DNA of 64,000 nucleotides from Geobacteraceae bacterium (lineage in GTDB: Bacteria; Desulfobacterota; Desulfuromonadia; Desulfuromonadales; BM103): contig JAHEDT010000009.1 of assembly GCA_024641085.1 (NCBI GenBank), positions 1 through 64,000 on the forward strand. The letters are read 5' to 3'. Positions 53,555 through 64,000 of this stretch are shown here, piece by piece. Position 1 is the first letter of the stretch; the number at the start of each line of letters is the position of its first letter. Position numbers and translations under genes: made by a program. The notes under the pieces were generated by a model, which was given only the letters and a program-made list of their open reading frames with translations, ran no database searches and was not told where the DNA came from.

Positions 53555-54670
53555 TTACTTGTGCAGCTGCCACTTCTGGTCTTTGACATTCAGGACCACG
53601 AAGTTGCTGCGAGCCAGGGTCAGCTTGTCCGTAAATGAAATCGGGCCAGCAATCCCCTGGTAGTCTTTGGTTGCCTTGAGAGCTTTGGCAACCGCGGCCT
53701 TGTCGAAAGAGCCCGCACGCTTGACGGCATCGGCAAACAGCATCATGCCGTCGTAGGAAAGCGTGGAGTAGGGACCCGGGGCGACGTTGTACTTTTTCTT
53801 GAAGTTTTCTGCGAAGCCCTTGGCGGCCGGCAGGTAGTCGACGATCGGGTTGGAGAAACAGTAGACGCCCTCAGCGGCGCGGCCAGCAATTTCGATCAGC
53901 TTGGGCGAGTTGGAGCCGTCGCCGATAGCGATCTTGCCGCGATAGCCTGCCTGGCGGAGCTGCTTGATGAGCAGGGCCCCTTCAGCGTAATAGGCAGTCC
54001 AGAAGATGGCATCGGGGTTCTTGGCCTTGAGGGTCGTTACCAGGGAGGAGAAATCCTGCTCCCCCTTGTTGACCACTTCATAGGCAACGACCTTGTTGCC
54101 TTTCGCTTCCCACTTGGAGCGGGAAATCTTGGCCAGGTCTTCGGAGTAGGCCTCGCCCATGTGAACAATGGCGACGCTCTTCACACCGAGAGACTCGAAC
54201 AGGCCAACGGCCGTATCGGCCTGAGCGTCACCGGTCGAGTTGATCATGAAGCCGATGCCGGGGTTGGCACCGACCAGGGCGGTGGAGTTGGAGGCGGTAA
54301 TCACAAACGGAACCTTGGCTTCGCCGTAAAGAGCCAGAGTCGGAAGGGTCGCGCTCGAGCAGTACCCGCCGACGACGCCCACAACACCTTCGGAAATCAG
54401 TTTGCTGGCAGCAGCAACCGCCTGCTGGGGATCGCAGGCATCGTCACCGGTCGTGGTGACAATCGTCTTGCCAAGCAACCCGCCGGCAGCGTTGATTTCG
54501 TCAGCAGCAAGTTTGATGGCGCTTTCCATGTCCTTGCCGTCAGTGGCGGTTCCGCCGGTGGTAGGAATCATGATCCCCACCTTGACTTCACCAGCGGCGA
54601 GACCCGTACCCGCGGCAAGGACTACCGCGAGAGCAGCCGAGACCATCATCAATAAACTTTTTTTGAACAT
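53555..54670 (-). CDS. livK: Periplasmic substrate-binding protein LivK-like
   Basis: This 371-residue protein has a signal peptide (MFKKSLLMMVSAALAVVLAA). The type I periplasmic-binding fold begins EVKVGIMIPTTGGTATDGKD and has GVVGGYCSSATLP and FVITASNSTA, which bind the amino-acid backbone. It captures the substrate for LivHMGF. GGAG six bases before the ATG fixes the start. Upstream lies a sigma-54 promoter. The ligand is inferred to be a hydroxyproline or proline because the operon degrades these. Confidence 0.9.
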   Translation of the reverse strand: MFKKSLLMMVSAALAVVLAAGTGLAAGEVKVGIMIPTTGGTATDGKDMESAIKLAADEINAAGGLLGKTIVTTTGDDACDPQQAVAAASKLISEGVVGVVGGYCSSATLPTLALYGEAKVPFVITASNSTALVGANPGIGFMINSTGDAQADTAVGLFESLGVKSVAIVHMGEAYSEDLAKISRSKWEAKGNKVVAYEVVNKGEQDFSSLVTTLKAKNPDAIFWTAYYAEGALLIKQLRQAGYRGKIAIGDGSNSPKLIEIAGRAAEGVYCFSNPIVDYLPAAKGFAENFKKKYNVAPGPYSTLSYDGMMLFADAVKRAGSFDKAAVAKALKATKDYQGIAGPISFTDKLTLARSNFVVLNVKDQKWQLHK

Positions 54671-54953
54671 GTGCATCTCCTTTTTCTTCTGTGTCAATCG
54701 GTTAGTAATCTAAAACTACACCACAGGGCAACATCGTCCAAACATTGTTACACGCTACACCATCTTTTCAATACCTACGCTCTAATATTTTTATCGGCGA
54801 GGCCTCGAAGATTCCAGGCAGCACCCCTAAACGTTCGACTGAAACGGTCGCGCCCACCCCCCATATCAGCCCTATATTGGAACCCGGGGTCTTTTCGGGA
54901 AAAGCGCAACTCTCATCCGAGGCGGTGGGATAAAGAAATCTGAGTAAAAGCAT

Positions 54954-54970
54954 AGCAAAAGAAATGCCAA
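54954..54970 (-). promoter_or_regulatory. Sigma-54 promoter for the liv/3-hydroxyproline operon
   Basis: On the minus strand TTGGCATTTCTTTTGCT has GG and GC ten bases apart, close to the sigma-54 consensus. The start would be near 54943, giving a leader of about 270 bases. Confidence 0.8.
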
Positions 54971-55157
54971 ACAGTGTTACAAATAATTGCACCCAGACGT
55001 CATGCCGGCCCTTCGGGAGCCATTCGAGACGGGATTAAGCCTGACATTCTGATAGGTTGAAAAGCTTAGCGACGTTCTCGGCGGACAATCGGGGGCGTCA
55101 TGACCAGGCGACGTCGGCACGTCATGCGAGAAAAAACTGCGGAAAGCGCAACATCCT

Positions 55158-55173
55158 TATGCAAAAACGCATA
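55158..55173. promoter_or_regulatory. Activator site TATGC-N6-GCATA upstream of livK
   Basis: TATGC AAAAAC GCATA is an exact palindrome with an N6 spacer, about 190 bases upstream of the sigma-54 promoter. It matches the site in front of the activator gene at 56995-57010. Confidence 0.6.
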
Positions 55174-55217
55174 GTCCGGTCAATAACCCGCCTCCACCTG
55201 GGCAACCGCCCGGCTGG

Positions 55218-56945
55218 TCACACCAGATCATAACGCTTGAGCTTTCTGGCGATCGTTGACTGGTTCACCCCCAGGGCCTCGGCAATGCTGGCCTGGCTGC
55301 GATAACGCTCCCGCGCGCGACTCAGCAACGTGCGTTCAACCGATTCGAGTGCCTGCTGGAGAGAAATCGTTTCCGGCCAGTCGAGGTCCTCCGGCATTCC
55401 GGCTCTGGTCCGACCGACGACCTGTGACGGCAGGTCTGAGATATCGACGACCTCAGTCTCGGACATGACCACCAGACGCTCACAGATATTCATTAATTCA
55501 CGGACATTGCCGGGATATGAATAGCCGGCCAGAGCATCAAGCGCAGCGCGCGTCAGACGTTTCTGCGTGTTGTTGATCTTTGCGAAATGATCCATGTAGT
55601 GCCTGATCAGCGGCACCAGGCAATCCCTGCGCTCACGCACGGCTGGGACATGGATCGGGATCACGTTCAGACGATAATAGAGGTCGAGCCGAAAGGTTCC
55701 GCGTTCGACCATTTCCTCGAGATCGCGGTGGGTGGCAGCCAAGACGCGCACATCGACTTTGCGCTGCTCGGTGCCACCGAGCCTGGTGATGCGGCCGTCT
55801 TCGAGAAAACGCAGCAGCTTGACCTGGGCCGACAGCGGCAGTTCGGCAATTTCGTCCAGGAACAGCACCCCTTCGTTGGCCAATTCGAACTGCCCCGGCT
55901 TGCCGCCTGTGCTGGCACCGGTGAAGGCCCCTTTCTCGTAACCGAACAGCTCCGCCTCAATCAGCGATTCGGGAATCGCTCCGCAATTGATCTTGATCAG
56001 CGGCCGGTCGGCGCGTCGGGAATTATGATGAATCATATCGGCGATCACCCCCTTGCCGACCCCCGACTCGCCAAGGATCAGCACGGAGGAATCGGCCGAG
56101 GCGACTTTGGTTGCCTGACGGAGCGCCTTGATCATATTGGGGCTTCGAGCGATGATGCGGCGGGACTCCAACTCCAGTTGCTGCATTTCGAGCATCTGGT
56201 GGCGAAACTGATCCTTGATCGCCTCCTGGTTCTCAAGTTCCCTCTGCAGTCGATCTATCTCGGTAATGTCCCGCTCGCTGACGACAACGCGGATAAGCTC
56301 GCCATTCTGATCGAAAACCGGCGTGGCCACAGAAATCAGCTTCCCGCCCTTGGGGAGGGTCTGCAACTGGCTGATGCACTTCTTCTGCAGGCTGGCTTCA
56401 AGGGCGGCGGACCGGTCGATAAAGCCCTCCGCAATCAGGTCTCGCATGTTACGGCCAACCATTTCGGAGGCAGGCCGCTGATGGATCCGTTCAGATGCCG
56501 GATTGACCCTGATCACGTTCGCGTCTGCATCGCAGACGAAGAGGCCGTCCGACGAAGAATCGATGATGGCATGTAATTCAAGGGTCAAGGCCTCGAAATC
56601 GACGACGCGCCGATCTGAGCCTGGCGAGTCCGGCGCCGGCGGCAGCAGGCAGAGGGTCAGTTTGTGACCATCCCCGCCCCTGACCGAACTCAGTAAGGCC
56701 AGGTAGGGAGCCCCTGTGCCACGGGTAATCGTCACGGGTGGTTCCGGCGGCGCACTACGGCGGAAATTCCCCACCGCCTCGGCCAGTTTGGGCAATGTCT
56801 CAGCGAGCATGATCCCCTCGCGAGCATTCAGCTGGTTCTCTGCAGCGGGGTTGGTAAAGACAATACGCCCCTGCTCGTTACAGACAAGCAATGGCACCGA
56901 CAGCGCCTGCAGAAAATCTGGTGCGAGGACCCGTAATTCTTCCAT
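55218..56945 (-). CDS. Sigma-54-dependent activator, PAS-AAA-TyrR-type HTH (activator 2)
   Basis: This is a protein of about 575 residues with an N-terminal PAS-like region (LSVPLLVCNEQGRIVFTNPA), a second PAS at about 125-235 (SSDGLFVCDADANVIRVNPA) and an AAA+ domain with GESGVGKG, GAFTGA and LFLDEIAELP. The TyrR-like helix-turn-helix reads IAEALGVNQSTIARKLKRY. It is a close paralogue of the protein at 40951-42696. The ATG at 56945 has GGAGG five bases upstream; the ATG at 56957 is an alternative. A TATGC-N6-GCATA site 50 bases upstream suggests autoregulation. Confidence 0.9.
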   Translation of the reverse strand: MEELRVLAPDFLQALSVPLLVCNEQGRIVFTNPAAENQLNAREGIMLAETLPKLAEAVGNFRRSAPPEPPVTITRGTGAPYLALLSSVRGGDGHKLTLCLLPPAPDSPGSDRRVVDFEALTLELHAIIDSSSDGLFVCDADANVIRVNPASERIHQRPASEMVGRNMRDLIAEGFIDRSAALEASLQKKCISQLQTLPKGGKLISVATPVFDQNGELIRVVVSERDITEIDRLQRELENQEAIKDQFRHQMLEMQQLELESRRIIARSPNMIKALRQATKVASADSSVLILGESGVGKGVIADMIHHNSRRADRPLIKINCGAIPESLIEAELFGYEKGAFTGASTGGKPGQFELANEGVLFLDEIAELPLSAQVKLLRFLEDGRITRLGGTEQRKVDVRVLAATHRDLEEMVERGTFRLDLYYRLNVIPIHVPAVRERRDCLVPLIRHYMDHFAKINNTQKRLTRAALDALAGYSYPGNVRELMNICERLVVMSETEVVDISDLPSQVVGRTRAGMPEDLDWPETISLQQALESVERTLLSRARERYRSQASIAEALGVNQSTIARKLKRYDLV

Positions 56946-56994
56946 CTGCGCCTCCATAACCCTCTAACTCCCATTCGCCGGCATTCGGGCATTT

Positions 56995-57010
56995 TATGCA
57001 TATGAGCATA
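56995..57010. promoter_or_regulatory. Activator site TATGC-N6-GCATA upstream of activator 2
   Basis: TATGC ATATGA GCATA lies within the longer palindrome TTTTATGC-N6-GCATAAAA (56992-57013), 50 bases before the activator start. A further TATGC half-site follows at 57014. Confidence 0.6.
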
Positions 57011-57113
57011 AAATATGCAATACAGAATTAACCGCTGGCAGAGTTCCAGGCGAAGAGCAAGGGCCCGCCCCTGTTGACCGGGTTAAAGAGCCTCCCGTCT
57101 TCAATCAAAAAAA

Positions 57114-57135
57114 GGGCCGGTCATTTGACCGGCCC
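57114..57135 (-). terminator. Rho-independent terminator of proC
   Basis: GGGCCGGTCA and TGACCGGCCC form a perfect stem with a two-base gap; on the minus strand a run of seven T follows. Confidence 0.85.
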
Positions 57136-57161
57136 TTGGCAATTCACTCTGGTGATCTGTG

Positions 57162-57986
57162 CTATTTTTTCTCCGCACCCAACTCCCGCGAACGCCTGGT
57201 TGCCGCACCGACCGCCTCCATCATCATGGCGCGCAAACCGCGCTCCTCGAGAACGCGGATCGCACTGATCGTCGTTCCGGCCGGGCTACAGACTTTCTCT
57301 CGCAGCAGGGCGGGGTGCTCGCCGGTTTCCTTGACCAGGTGGGCGGCGCCGACCACCGTCTGCACGGCCAGGGCATGGGCAATATCAAGCCGCAGGCCTT
57401 CCTGAACGCCGCCGGCGGTCAGAGCCTCGATGAAAGTGTAGACAAAAGCTGGCCCGGAGCCGGAAAGCCCGGTCACGGCATCCATCTGCCCCTCTTCGAC
57501 CCAGAGTGCGATCCCGACCGTCTCAAAGAGGTGCTGCGCGACCCGTTGATCCTGCTGGCTGACATTTCTGCCGGGACACAGGGCCGCAGCGCCCTGGCCG
57601 GCAAGCGCCGGGGTGTTCGGCATGGCCCGCACCACGCGCGGCTGTCCGCCGAGGCCGGCTTCCAGGGTCGTCGTGGTAATGCCGGCCAGAATCGAGATCA
57701 GCAGCTTGTCATCATTGAAAACTGCAACGATATCCTCCAAAACTCGTTCGAGGATCTGTGGCTTGGTCGCCATGACGATAATGTCACTGGTTGTCACCAG
57801 TTCCGCGTTGTTCGCCTCGCAAATGACGCCATAACGCTCTTCCATCATCTGGCGGCGGGTTTCATTAGGCTCGAAAAAGTGTATGTCGTCAGCAGGAAAG
57901 CCGCCGTTCAGCAACCCCTTGATAAAAGCCTCGGCCATATTACCGCCGCCAATAAAACCGATCTTGCCCACGGTTGTCAAAGGCAC
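57162..57986 (-). CDS. proC: Pyrroline-5-carboxylate reductase
   Basis: This protein of about 274 residues has the Rossmann motif KIGFIGGGNMAEAFIKGLL and the signatures VRAMPNTPALAGQGAAAL and VTGLSGSGPAFVYTFIEAL. It reduces P5C to L-proline with NAD(P)H. A GTG at 57986 is preferred as start because GGAAAGGA lies eight bases upstream; a TTG six codons earlier is also open. Its presence next to hydroxyproline genes means P5C from HypD could also feed proline synthesis. It has its own terminator. Confidence 0.9.
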   Translation of the reverse strand: MPLTTVGKIGFIGGGNMAEAFIKGLLNGGFPADDIHFFEPNETRRQMMEERYGVICEANNAELVTTSDIIVMATKPQILERVLEDIVAVFNDDKLLISILAGITTTTLEAGLGGQPRVVRAMPNTPALAGQGAAALCPGRNVSQQDQRVAQHLFETVGIALWVEEGQMDAVTGLSGSGPAFVYTFIEALTAGGVQEGLRLDIAHALAVQTVVGAAHLVKETGEHPALLREKVCSPAGTTISAIRVLEERGLRAMMMEAVGAATRRSRELGAEKK

Positions 57987-58175
57987 TGTCTTGATCCTTT
58001 CCAAACTTCAAAATGTCTGTCACCGGCGAAAAGCCTCCTGCAGCAGGCTCTGCGGCCAATGGATCGGGTTGATGCAACCAGCCAGTTCGTCAGATGTTTC
58101 TACAATATGCCCTGAACCGTGTCAAACCGAAAACCGGCTTGCCTTTCTGGGGCTTCTGTGCGATTTATCGCCGCT

Positions 58176-59069
58176 ATGGATCGTTCGATACATCTCAAAG
58201 GACTCTTGCTGACCTTCGTAGCAGTACTGGTACTCAGCCCGGACGCGCTACTGGTCCGACTGATCCGTTGCGATGTCTGGACCCTGCTCTTCTGGCGCTG
58301 CCTGCTGACGAGCATCATGCAGACCATTTTCCTCGCCATATTCTATCGCCGGCAATTCTTGCAGAGCTTTCGCAATATCGGCCGCACCGGCCTGCTTTCT
58401 GCGTCCGTGGTCGCCATTGGCGCCCTGTTTTTCGTCAACTCCCTCAAACAGACTGCCGCAGCCAACACCCTGATCATTCTCGCGGCCGCCCCCCTGTTCA
58501 GCAGCCTGCTCAGCTGGTTCTTCCTGCGGGAAAAGATCGCACGACACACCTGGACAGCGATTTTTATCTGCTTCGGGGGAATTCTGCTGATCTTTTCGGG
58601 GAGCTTGAGCAGCGGCCTGCTGCTCGGCGACCTGCTGGCCCTGGGAGCCACCTTCATGTGGGCGAGCAACATCGTCACTTTGAGAAGCGGCAGGGCAATC
58701 AACATGGTCCCCGCCAACCTGCTCGGCAACCTTCTGGTCGTTCCGGCCGCCCTCATGGCCGGCGCTCAGCCCCTGGCCATCTCAGGGCCGGACATGATTT
58801 ACCTCGTATTGCTCGGCGGGATCGTTCTGCCGGTTTCCTTCACCATGATCACCGTGAGTCCGCGTTACCTGCCGGCCCCGGAAGTGAGCCTTATCCTGCT
58901 CATCGAAACAATCGTCGGGCCGGTCTGGGTCTGGCTGGTTATCGGCGAAGTGCCGATGGCCACCACCCTGCTCGCGGGCTTGCTGATCGTCGGCACCCTG
59001 GTGGCACATACCCTGGCATCATTGTGGAACAGCCGTCAGCCGCGCACAGCCCAGCAAATTCCTGGTTGA
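58176..59069 (+). CDS. EamA-family (DMT) transporter
   Basis: This protein of about 297 residues has ten membrane segments in two EamA repeats (LLTFVAVLVLSPDALLVRLI; ASNIVTLRSGRAINMV). It is divergent from proC and ends next to the asnS stop on the other strand. The start at MDRSIHLKG is chosen because the first helix follows directly; the ribosome site is weak. Substrate unknown. Confidence 0.75.
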   Translation: MDRSIHLKGLLLTFVAVLVLSPDALLVRLIRCDVWTLLFWRCLLTSIMQTIFLAIFYRRQFLQSFRNIGRTGLLSASVVAIGALFFVNSLKQTAAANTLIILAAAPLFSSLLSWFFLREKIARHTWTAIFICFGGILLIFSGSLSSGLLLGDLLALGATFMWASNIVTLRSGRAINMVPANLLGNLLVVPAALMAGAQPLAISGPDMIYLVLLGGIVLPVSFTMITVSPRYLPAPEVSLILLIETIVGPVWVWLVIGEVPMATTLLAGLLIVGTLVAHTLASLWNSRQPRTAQQIPG

Positions 59070-60473
<1,404 letters not shown>

Positions 60474-60571
60474 CCGCACCTCTCTACATGTTCTGTTGAA
60501 CTTTTCCTGACACTAGTCTTTAAATGCAACAAATAAACAACGGGGAATGGCTTGTCAAAAAGTCCAGGCCC

Positions 60572-62158
60572 TTAATCATGCTCCCGCGTCTTGGCGAATT
60601 CGATCCCCGGCCACTGCTCCATGACGTAGCCGAGGCGCCATTCACTCGGCGCCAGGTAGCTCAGGTTGCCTTCGGCGTCCAGGGCCAGGTTGGCCTGGCT
60701 CTTTTTCTCGAATTCTGCCAGTTTTTTGGCGTCGCCGCTGCTGACCCAGCGGGCCGTGGCATAATCGACGTTTTCGTAGACCGCATCGACACCATATTCC
60801 GTTTTGAGGCGTTCCATGGTGACGTCAAACTGTAGAACACCTACCGCACCCACAATGTAATCGTTGCTGATCAACGGCCGGAACACCTGGATGGCACCTT
60901 CCTCGGAGAGCTGGATCAGGCCCTTTTCGAGCTGTTTGGCTTTCAGAGGCGACTTCAACCGCACCCGACGGAAATGTTCCGCGGCAAAGCTGGGGATGCC
61001 GGTAAACTTGAGGGGCTCCCTGTCGGTGAAGGTGTCGCCGACCTTGATCGTCCCGTGGTTGTGAAGGCCAATGATATCGCCCGGAAATGCCTCTTCAACG
61101 TTGGCCCGATCCTGGGCCATGAAGATGATCGCCTGGGATAAGTTGACGTCCTTGCCGATACGGTGGTGGCGGACCTTCATGCCACGCTGGAAGCGCCCGG
61201 AACAGATGCGCAGGAAAGCGATCCGGTCGCGATGGGCCGGGTCCATGTTCGCCTGGACCTTGAAGACGAAGCCGGAGAAAGCGTCCTCCGCCGGCTTCAC
61301 CAGGCGGCTCTGAGTTTCTCGTGGGCCCGGCGAGGGTGCCAGGTCCACCAACGCGTCGAGGAGTTCCTCGACTCCGAAGTTGTTGATGGCACTGCCGAAA
61401 AAAACCGGGGTCTGGTTACCTTTGAGGTATTCCGACAAGTCAAATGGATTCGCCGCACCTTCGAGCAGGTCAATGTCCTCGCGCAGATCATCTGCAGCGC
61501 TGCCAAGCAGTTCGTCAAGCTGGCGATCGTTGATATCCCTGATGACCCGGACATCTTCGGTTCGCCGCTCCTCGCCCGGCCTGAACAGACGCAGTTCCTT
61601 GCGATAGAGGTTATAGACCCCCTTGAAGCGCTTGCCCATGCCGACCGGCCAGGACATCGGCGCACATTCGATCTGCAGCTTGTCCTCGATATCGGCAAGC
61701 AGGTCGAGGGGATATTGCCCCTCACGGTCCATCTTGTTAATGAAGGTCAGGACCGGAGTATTGCGCATGCGACAGACGGACATCAACTTTTCCGTTTGCG
61801 CCTCAACCCCCTTGGCACTGTCAATCACCATCAGTGCGCTGTCAACGGCGGTCAGTACCCGGTAGGTATCCTCGGAGAAATCCTGGTGACCCGGTGTATC
61901 CAGGAGATTGATTTCGCACTCCCGATGGGTGAACTTCATCACCGAAGTCGTCACGGAAATGCCGCGCTCCTGCTCTACTTTCATCCAGTCGCTGGTCGCA
62001 TGCCGAGACGCCTTGCGTGCCTTGATTGCCCCGGCCATCTGGATGGCCCCACCGAACAACAGGAGCTTTTCAGTCAGGGTCGTTTTGCCGGCGTCGGGAT
62101 GGCTGATAATGCCAAAGGTCCTACGTTTTTTTATTTCCTCTAGAAAGCGGTTACTCAA
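60572..62158 (-). CDS. prfC: Peptide chain release factor 3
   Basis: This 528-residue GTPase starts with [20 protein letters not shown] (P-loop) and has [14 protein letters not shown] (G3) and [10 protein letters not shown] (G4). RF3 releases RF1/RF2 from the ribosome. The domain-II/III region ends in [15 protein letters not shown] as usual. The start is a TTG with AGAGG five bases upstream. Confidence 0.93.
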   Translation of the reverse strand: MSNRFLEEIKKRRTFGIISHPDAGKTTLTEKLLLFGGAIQMAGAIKARKASRHATSDWMKVEQERGISVTTSVMKFTHRECEINLLDTPGHQDFSEDTYRVLTAVDSALMVIDSAKGVEAQTEKLMSVCRMRNTPVLTFINKMDREGQYPLDLLADIEDKLQIECAPMSWPVGMGKRFKGVYNLYRKELRLFRPGEERRTEDVRVIRDINDRQLDELLGSAADDLREDIDLLEGAANPFDLSEYLKGNQTPVFFGSAINNFGVEELLDALVDLAPSPGPRETQSRLVKPAEDAFSGFVFKVQANMDPAHRDRIAFLRICSGRFQRGMKVRHHRIGKDVNLSQAIIFMAQDRANVEEAFPGDIIGLHNHGTIKVGDTFTDREPLKFTGIPSFAAEHFRRVRLKSPLKAKQLEKGLIQLSEEGAIQVFRPLISNDYIVGAVGVLQFDVTMERLKTEYGVDAVYENVDYATARWVSSGDAKKLAEFEKKSQANLALDAEGNLSYLAPSEWRLGYVMEQWPGIEFAKTREHD

Positions 62159-62224
62159 ACTGGCCTCTTCTCATGTGCTGGGTCGTTACTGATAAAAAAA
62201 CGGTTCTACAGCCTTAAAAAGGTT

Positions 62225-62324
62225 TAACGCAAAGGCGCAAAGGTCGCAGAGGAAACGCCCATCAATCTTTAGGACAATATCGTGACCTCGGGCTTGTTCT
62301 CAGCGTCTCCGCGTCTTTGCGTTA
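62225..62324. repeat. TAACGCAAAG-ended small element, copy 2
   Basis: TAACGCAAAG at the left end is the exact reverse complement of CTTTGCGTTA at the right end, 100 bases apart. The interior matches the copy at 36756-36853 in several blocks. It has MITE-like form without coding capacity. Confidence 0.65.
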
Positions 62325-62377
62325 GGATATATTTTAAGTTTTGTTGCACCTATTATTTGGGTTCTAGGACCGAAAAA

Positions 62378-62395
62378 ACGGGCATAGAGCCCGTT
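62378..62395 (-). terminator. Rho-independent terminator of the histidine kinase gene
   Basis: AACGGGC and GCCCGTT form the stem; on the minus strand a TTTTTT run follows. It is 35 bases after the kinase stop. Confidence 0.75.
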
Positions 62396-62429
62396 GAAGT
62401 CGGATTTTAGCGCATCCGGGGCAGGCGGG

Positions 62430-64000
62430 TCAATCGGGAAAGGAGAACGGCAGGCGCCCCTCCTCTTGTTCAACGGGAGGCATCATCGGCAGGACCACAC
62501 GAACCCGGGTGCCCGAGCCTGGCTGGCTGGTGACCCGGATATCGCCATGGTGTGCCAGCACGATATGCCGCACGATACTCATTCCCAACCCGACACCCTG
62601 GACAGCGGTATCCGAGGAATCGGCACGGTAGAAACGATCAAAGATATGCGCGAGTTGTTCCTGGTTCATGCCAATTCCTTCGTCAAACACGCAGAGTTCA
62701 CAGGTGACATCATGGACCAACAGGCTGATTATCACTGCACCTCCCCCGGGAGAATACTTGACGGCATTGCTGAACACATGGTCGACGACCTGCACAAGGC
62801 GTGACCGGTCCGCACAGATGTGCACCACCCCGTCCGGCAGAGTCAGCTCGAAACGATGCTGGCCGTATTTCTCTCTGAATGCTGCGGTCAGCTCGCGGAG
62901 CAAGTCATCAAGGCTGAATTGCTGATACCTGAGAGTCAGCGGGCGCCCCGATTCGAACCGGCCTACATCTAGCAGGTCATCGATCAGTCCCCCCAGGGCC
63001 ACAGCCTTGTTATGAATCAGCTGAAGGTATTCTTTCTGTTGTGCCGCGTCAAAATTGCCCGCGGTTTCCTTCGCGGTCAGCAGTTCACTGTAACCGATGA
63101 TCGTGGTAAGCGGTGTATTGAGTTCATGGGCGGCCATGCCGAGGAAAGCATTCTTCATGCGCTCAATCTCGCGATCACGGGTCACATCACGAATCAACAG
63201 GATCATGCCCGGGGCTTCGGTCTGCTGAGAAACGAATTGGGAAATGCGCCCCTGGAAGATCCGCGACGGCTGGTTGTCTGCACCGAACAGTTCGAAATCA
63301 AAAGAGTCGGAACCGTGAAGGACGCTAGGCTGCTGACTGACCATTTTCAGGAAATCGACGTCCTGACTGAGTCTGTCGATAGATTGCCCAAGAACCTCAT
63401 CCAGCGGCAGATTCAAGATGCTTTCAGCGGCAGCATTCATGTGGAGGACATGCAATTCGCCATCCGTCACGATGACACCATCCGGAACGGAGCTTAAAAT
63501 TCCGGCGAGTTTTTCACGGTCTATCTTGATCTCCTCAAGGGCCTGGGCCAGGGCTTTTTGCGTTTCGTTGCGCTCGGCAATCTGGCGGGTCATTCCCTGA
63601 TTGGCATCGGACAACTCCCGGGTACGCTCGGCAACGCGCTGTTCAAGCTCTTCATTGGCGACCCGCAGGGCTTCATTCGCTTTATCACGCGCGAGCAGGC
63701 TAATTTGTGCGCGCCAGAGGGCCAGATAGATGGCAAGCAGGAATCCACAAGACATGAGCAGGGTTGTGAGCATGGAATGCAAAGAAAGGCGCTTGACCCT
63801 GGTGACACTTGCGGTGATATCTGAGTAAATCTCGACGGCGCCACCGAAGGCGGCACCGGCCATAAACGGCACATATGTTTCGACAATATCCAACCGAGCA
63901 ACATCGCCTTCAGCCGTTCTACTGTCTTTCATAACGATTTTTGAGTAAACCCGGCCGCTAGCGACAATATTGCGGAAGTATCCTTTATCATTCAGGGAAC
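62430..64000 (-). CDS. Membrane sensor histidine kinase, 5' end beyond window
   Basis: The frame stays open to the right edge, so the true start is outside; an internal ATG at 63932 is not the start. Visible parts are an extracytoplasmic segment, a membrane helix (MLTTLLMSCGFLLAIYLAL), a coiled coil, a PAS domain (VPDGVIVTDGELHVLHMNAA), the H-box GMAAHELNTPLTTIIGYSE and the ATPase motifs FSNAVKYSPGGG, DEGIGM and GVGLGMSIV. It should phosphorylate a response regulator not in this window. It has a terminator downstream. Confidence 0.88.
   Translation of the reverse strand, partial: SLNDKGYFRNIVASGRVYSKIVMKDSRTAEGDVARLDIVETYVPFMAGAAFGGAVEIYSDITASVTRVKRLSLHSMLTTLLMSCGFLLAIYLALWRAQISLLARDKANEALRVANEELEQRVAERTRELSDANQGMTRQIAERNETQKALAQALEEIKIDREKLAGILSSVPDGVIVTDGELHVLHMNAAAESILNLPLDEVLGQSIDRLSQDVDFLKMVSQQPSVLHGSDSFDFELFGADNQPSRIFQGRISQFVSQQTEAPGMILLIRDVTRDREIERMKNAFLGMAAHELNTPLTTIIGYSELLTAKETAGNFDAAQQKEYLQLIHNKAVALGGLIDDLLDVGRFESGRPLTLRYQQFSLDDLLRELTAAFREKYGQHRFELTLPDGVVHICADRSRLVQVVDHVFSNAVKYSPGGGAVIISLLVHDVTCELCVFDEGIGMNQEQLAHIFDRFYRADSSDTAVQGVGLGMSIVRHIVLAHHGDIRVTSQPGSGTRVRVVLPMMPPVEQEEGRLPFSFPD

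Larger units (their letters stand above)
54671..55217. other. livK upstream regulatory region
   Basis: This 547-base gap contains a sigma-54 promoter (54954-54970) and an exact TATGC-N6-GCATA palindrome (55158-55173) about 190 bases further upstream. No gene was found. Confidence 0.6.

Overview
The window looks like a chromosomal segment of an anaerobic, acetate-using deltaproteobacterium of the Desulfuromonas/Geobacter type (Desulfuromonadia). The pointers are a DUF485-ActP acetate permease pair, a small protein with the GSU3473-type motif, a phosphofructokinase with pyrophosphate-type residues, a glycyl radical enzyme with its radical-SAM activase, and sigma-54-dependent activators. The genus is inferred from gene content only.

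Layout. (1) 1-19.6 kb is relatively AT-rich and accessory in character: an OsmC fragment, an arsR-permease-thioredoxin operon, lipoproteins, an outer-membrane protein, a GAF-LuxR regulator, a lytic transglycosylase and a nitrilase. Its intergenic gaps carry many copies of a hairpin repeat with a conserved tail, plus the 3' half of a degenerate tRNA gene. (2) 19.7-23.8 kb is a tightly overlapping four-gene unit: C39-like peptidase, RimK-like ATP-grasp ligase, GCS2-type carboxylate-amine ligase and N-formylglutamate amidohydrolase-like enzyme. It looks like a peptide or amino-acid ligation system of unknown product. (3) 24-33 kb holds two small proteins, the acetate permease with an inserted soluble domain, a REC-GAF-GGDEF protein and three transporters. 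(4) 33.4-58 kb is a proline/hydroxyproline catabolic region. (5) 58-64 kb is housekeeping: asnS, prfC and a histidine kinase cut by the window edge.

The catabolic region is the most informative part. A long minus-strand operon (54.67 down to 40.6 kb) encodes a branched-chain-type ABC importer (livKHMGF), a short-chain dehydrogenase, an aldo/keto reductase, a serine-dehydratase-like enzyme, a pyrroline-2-carboxylate reductase-like OCD protein, both subunits of aconitase X (cis-3-hydroxy-L-proline dehydratase family), a trans-3-hydroxy-L-proline dehydratase with the diagnostic Cys/Thr pair, a sigma-54 activator and CsaA. Next come the glycyl radical trans-4-hydroxy-L-proline dehydratase HypD and its activase, then P5C dehydrogenase and proline dehydrogenase. 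Together they can route trans-4-, trans-3- and cis-3-hydroxyproline and proline through P5C to glutamate. proC lies nearby.

Sigma-54 promoters can be read upstream of livK, hypD and the P5C dehydrogenase gene. A palindrome TATGC-N6-GCATA lies 190-340 bp upstream of two of them and in front of the second activator gene. A variant, TATTC-N6-GAATG, lies upstream of hypD. This is a candidate hydroxyproline regulon controlled by two paralogous TyrR-like activators, and I found it by reading the sequence rather than from annotation.
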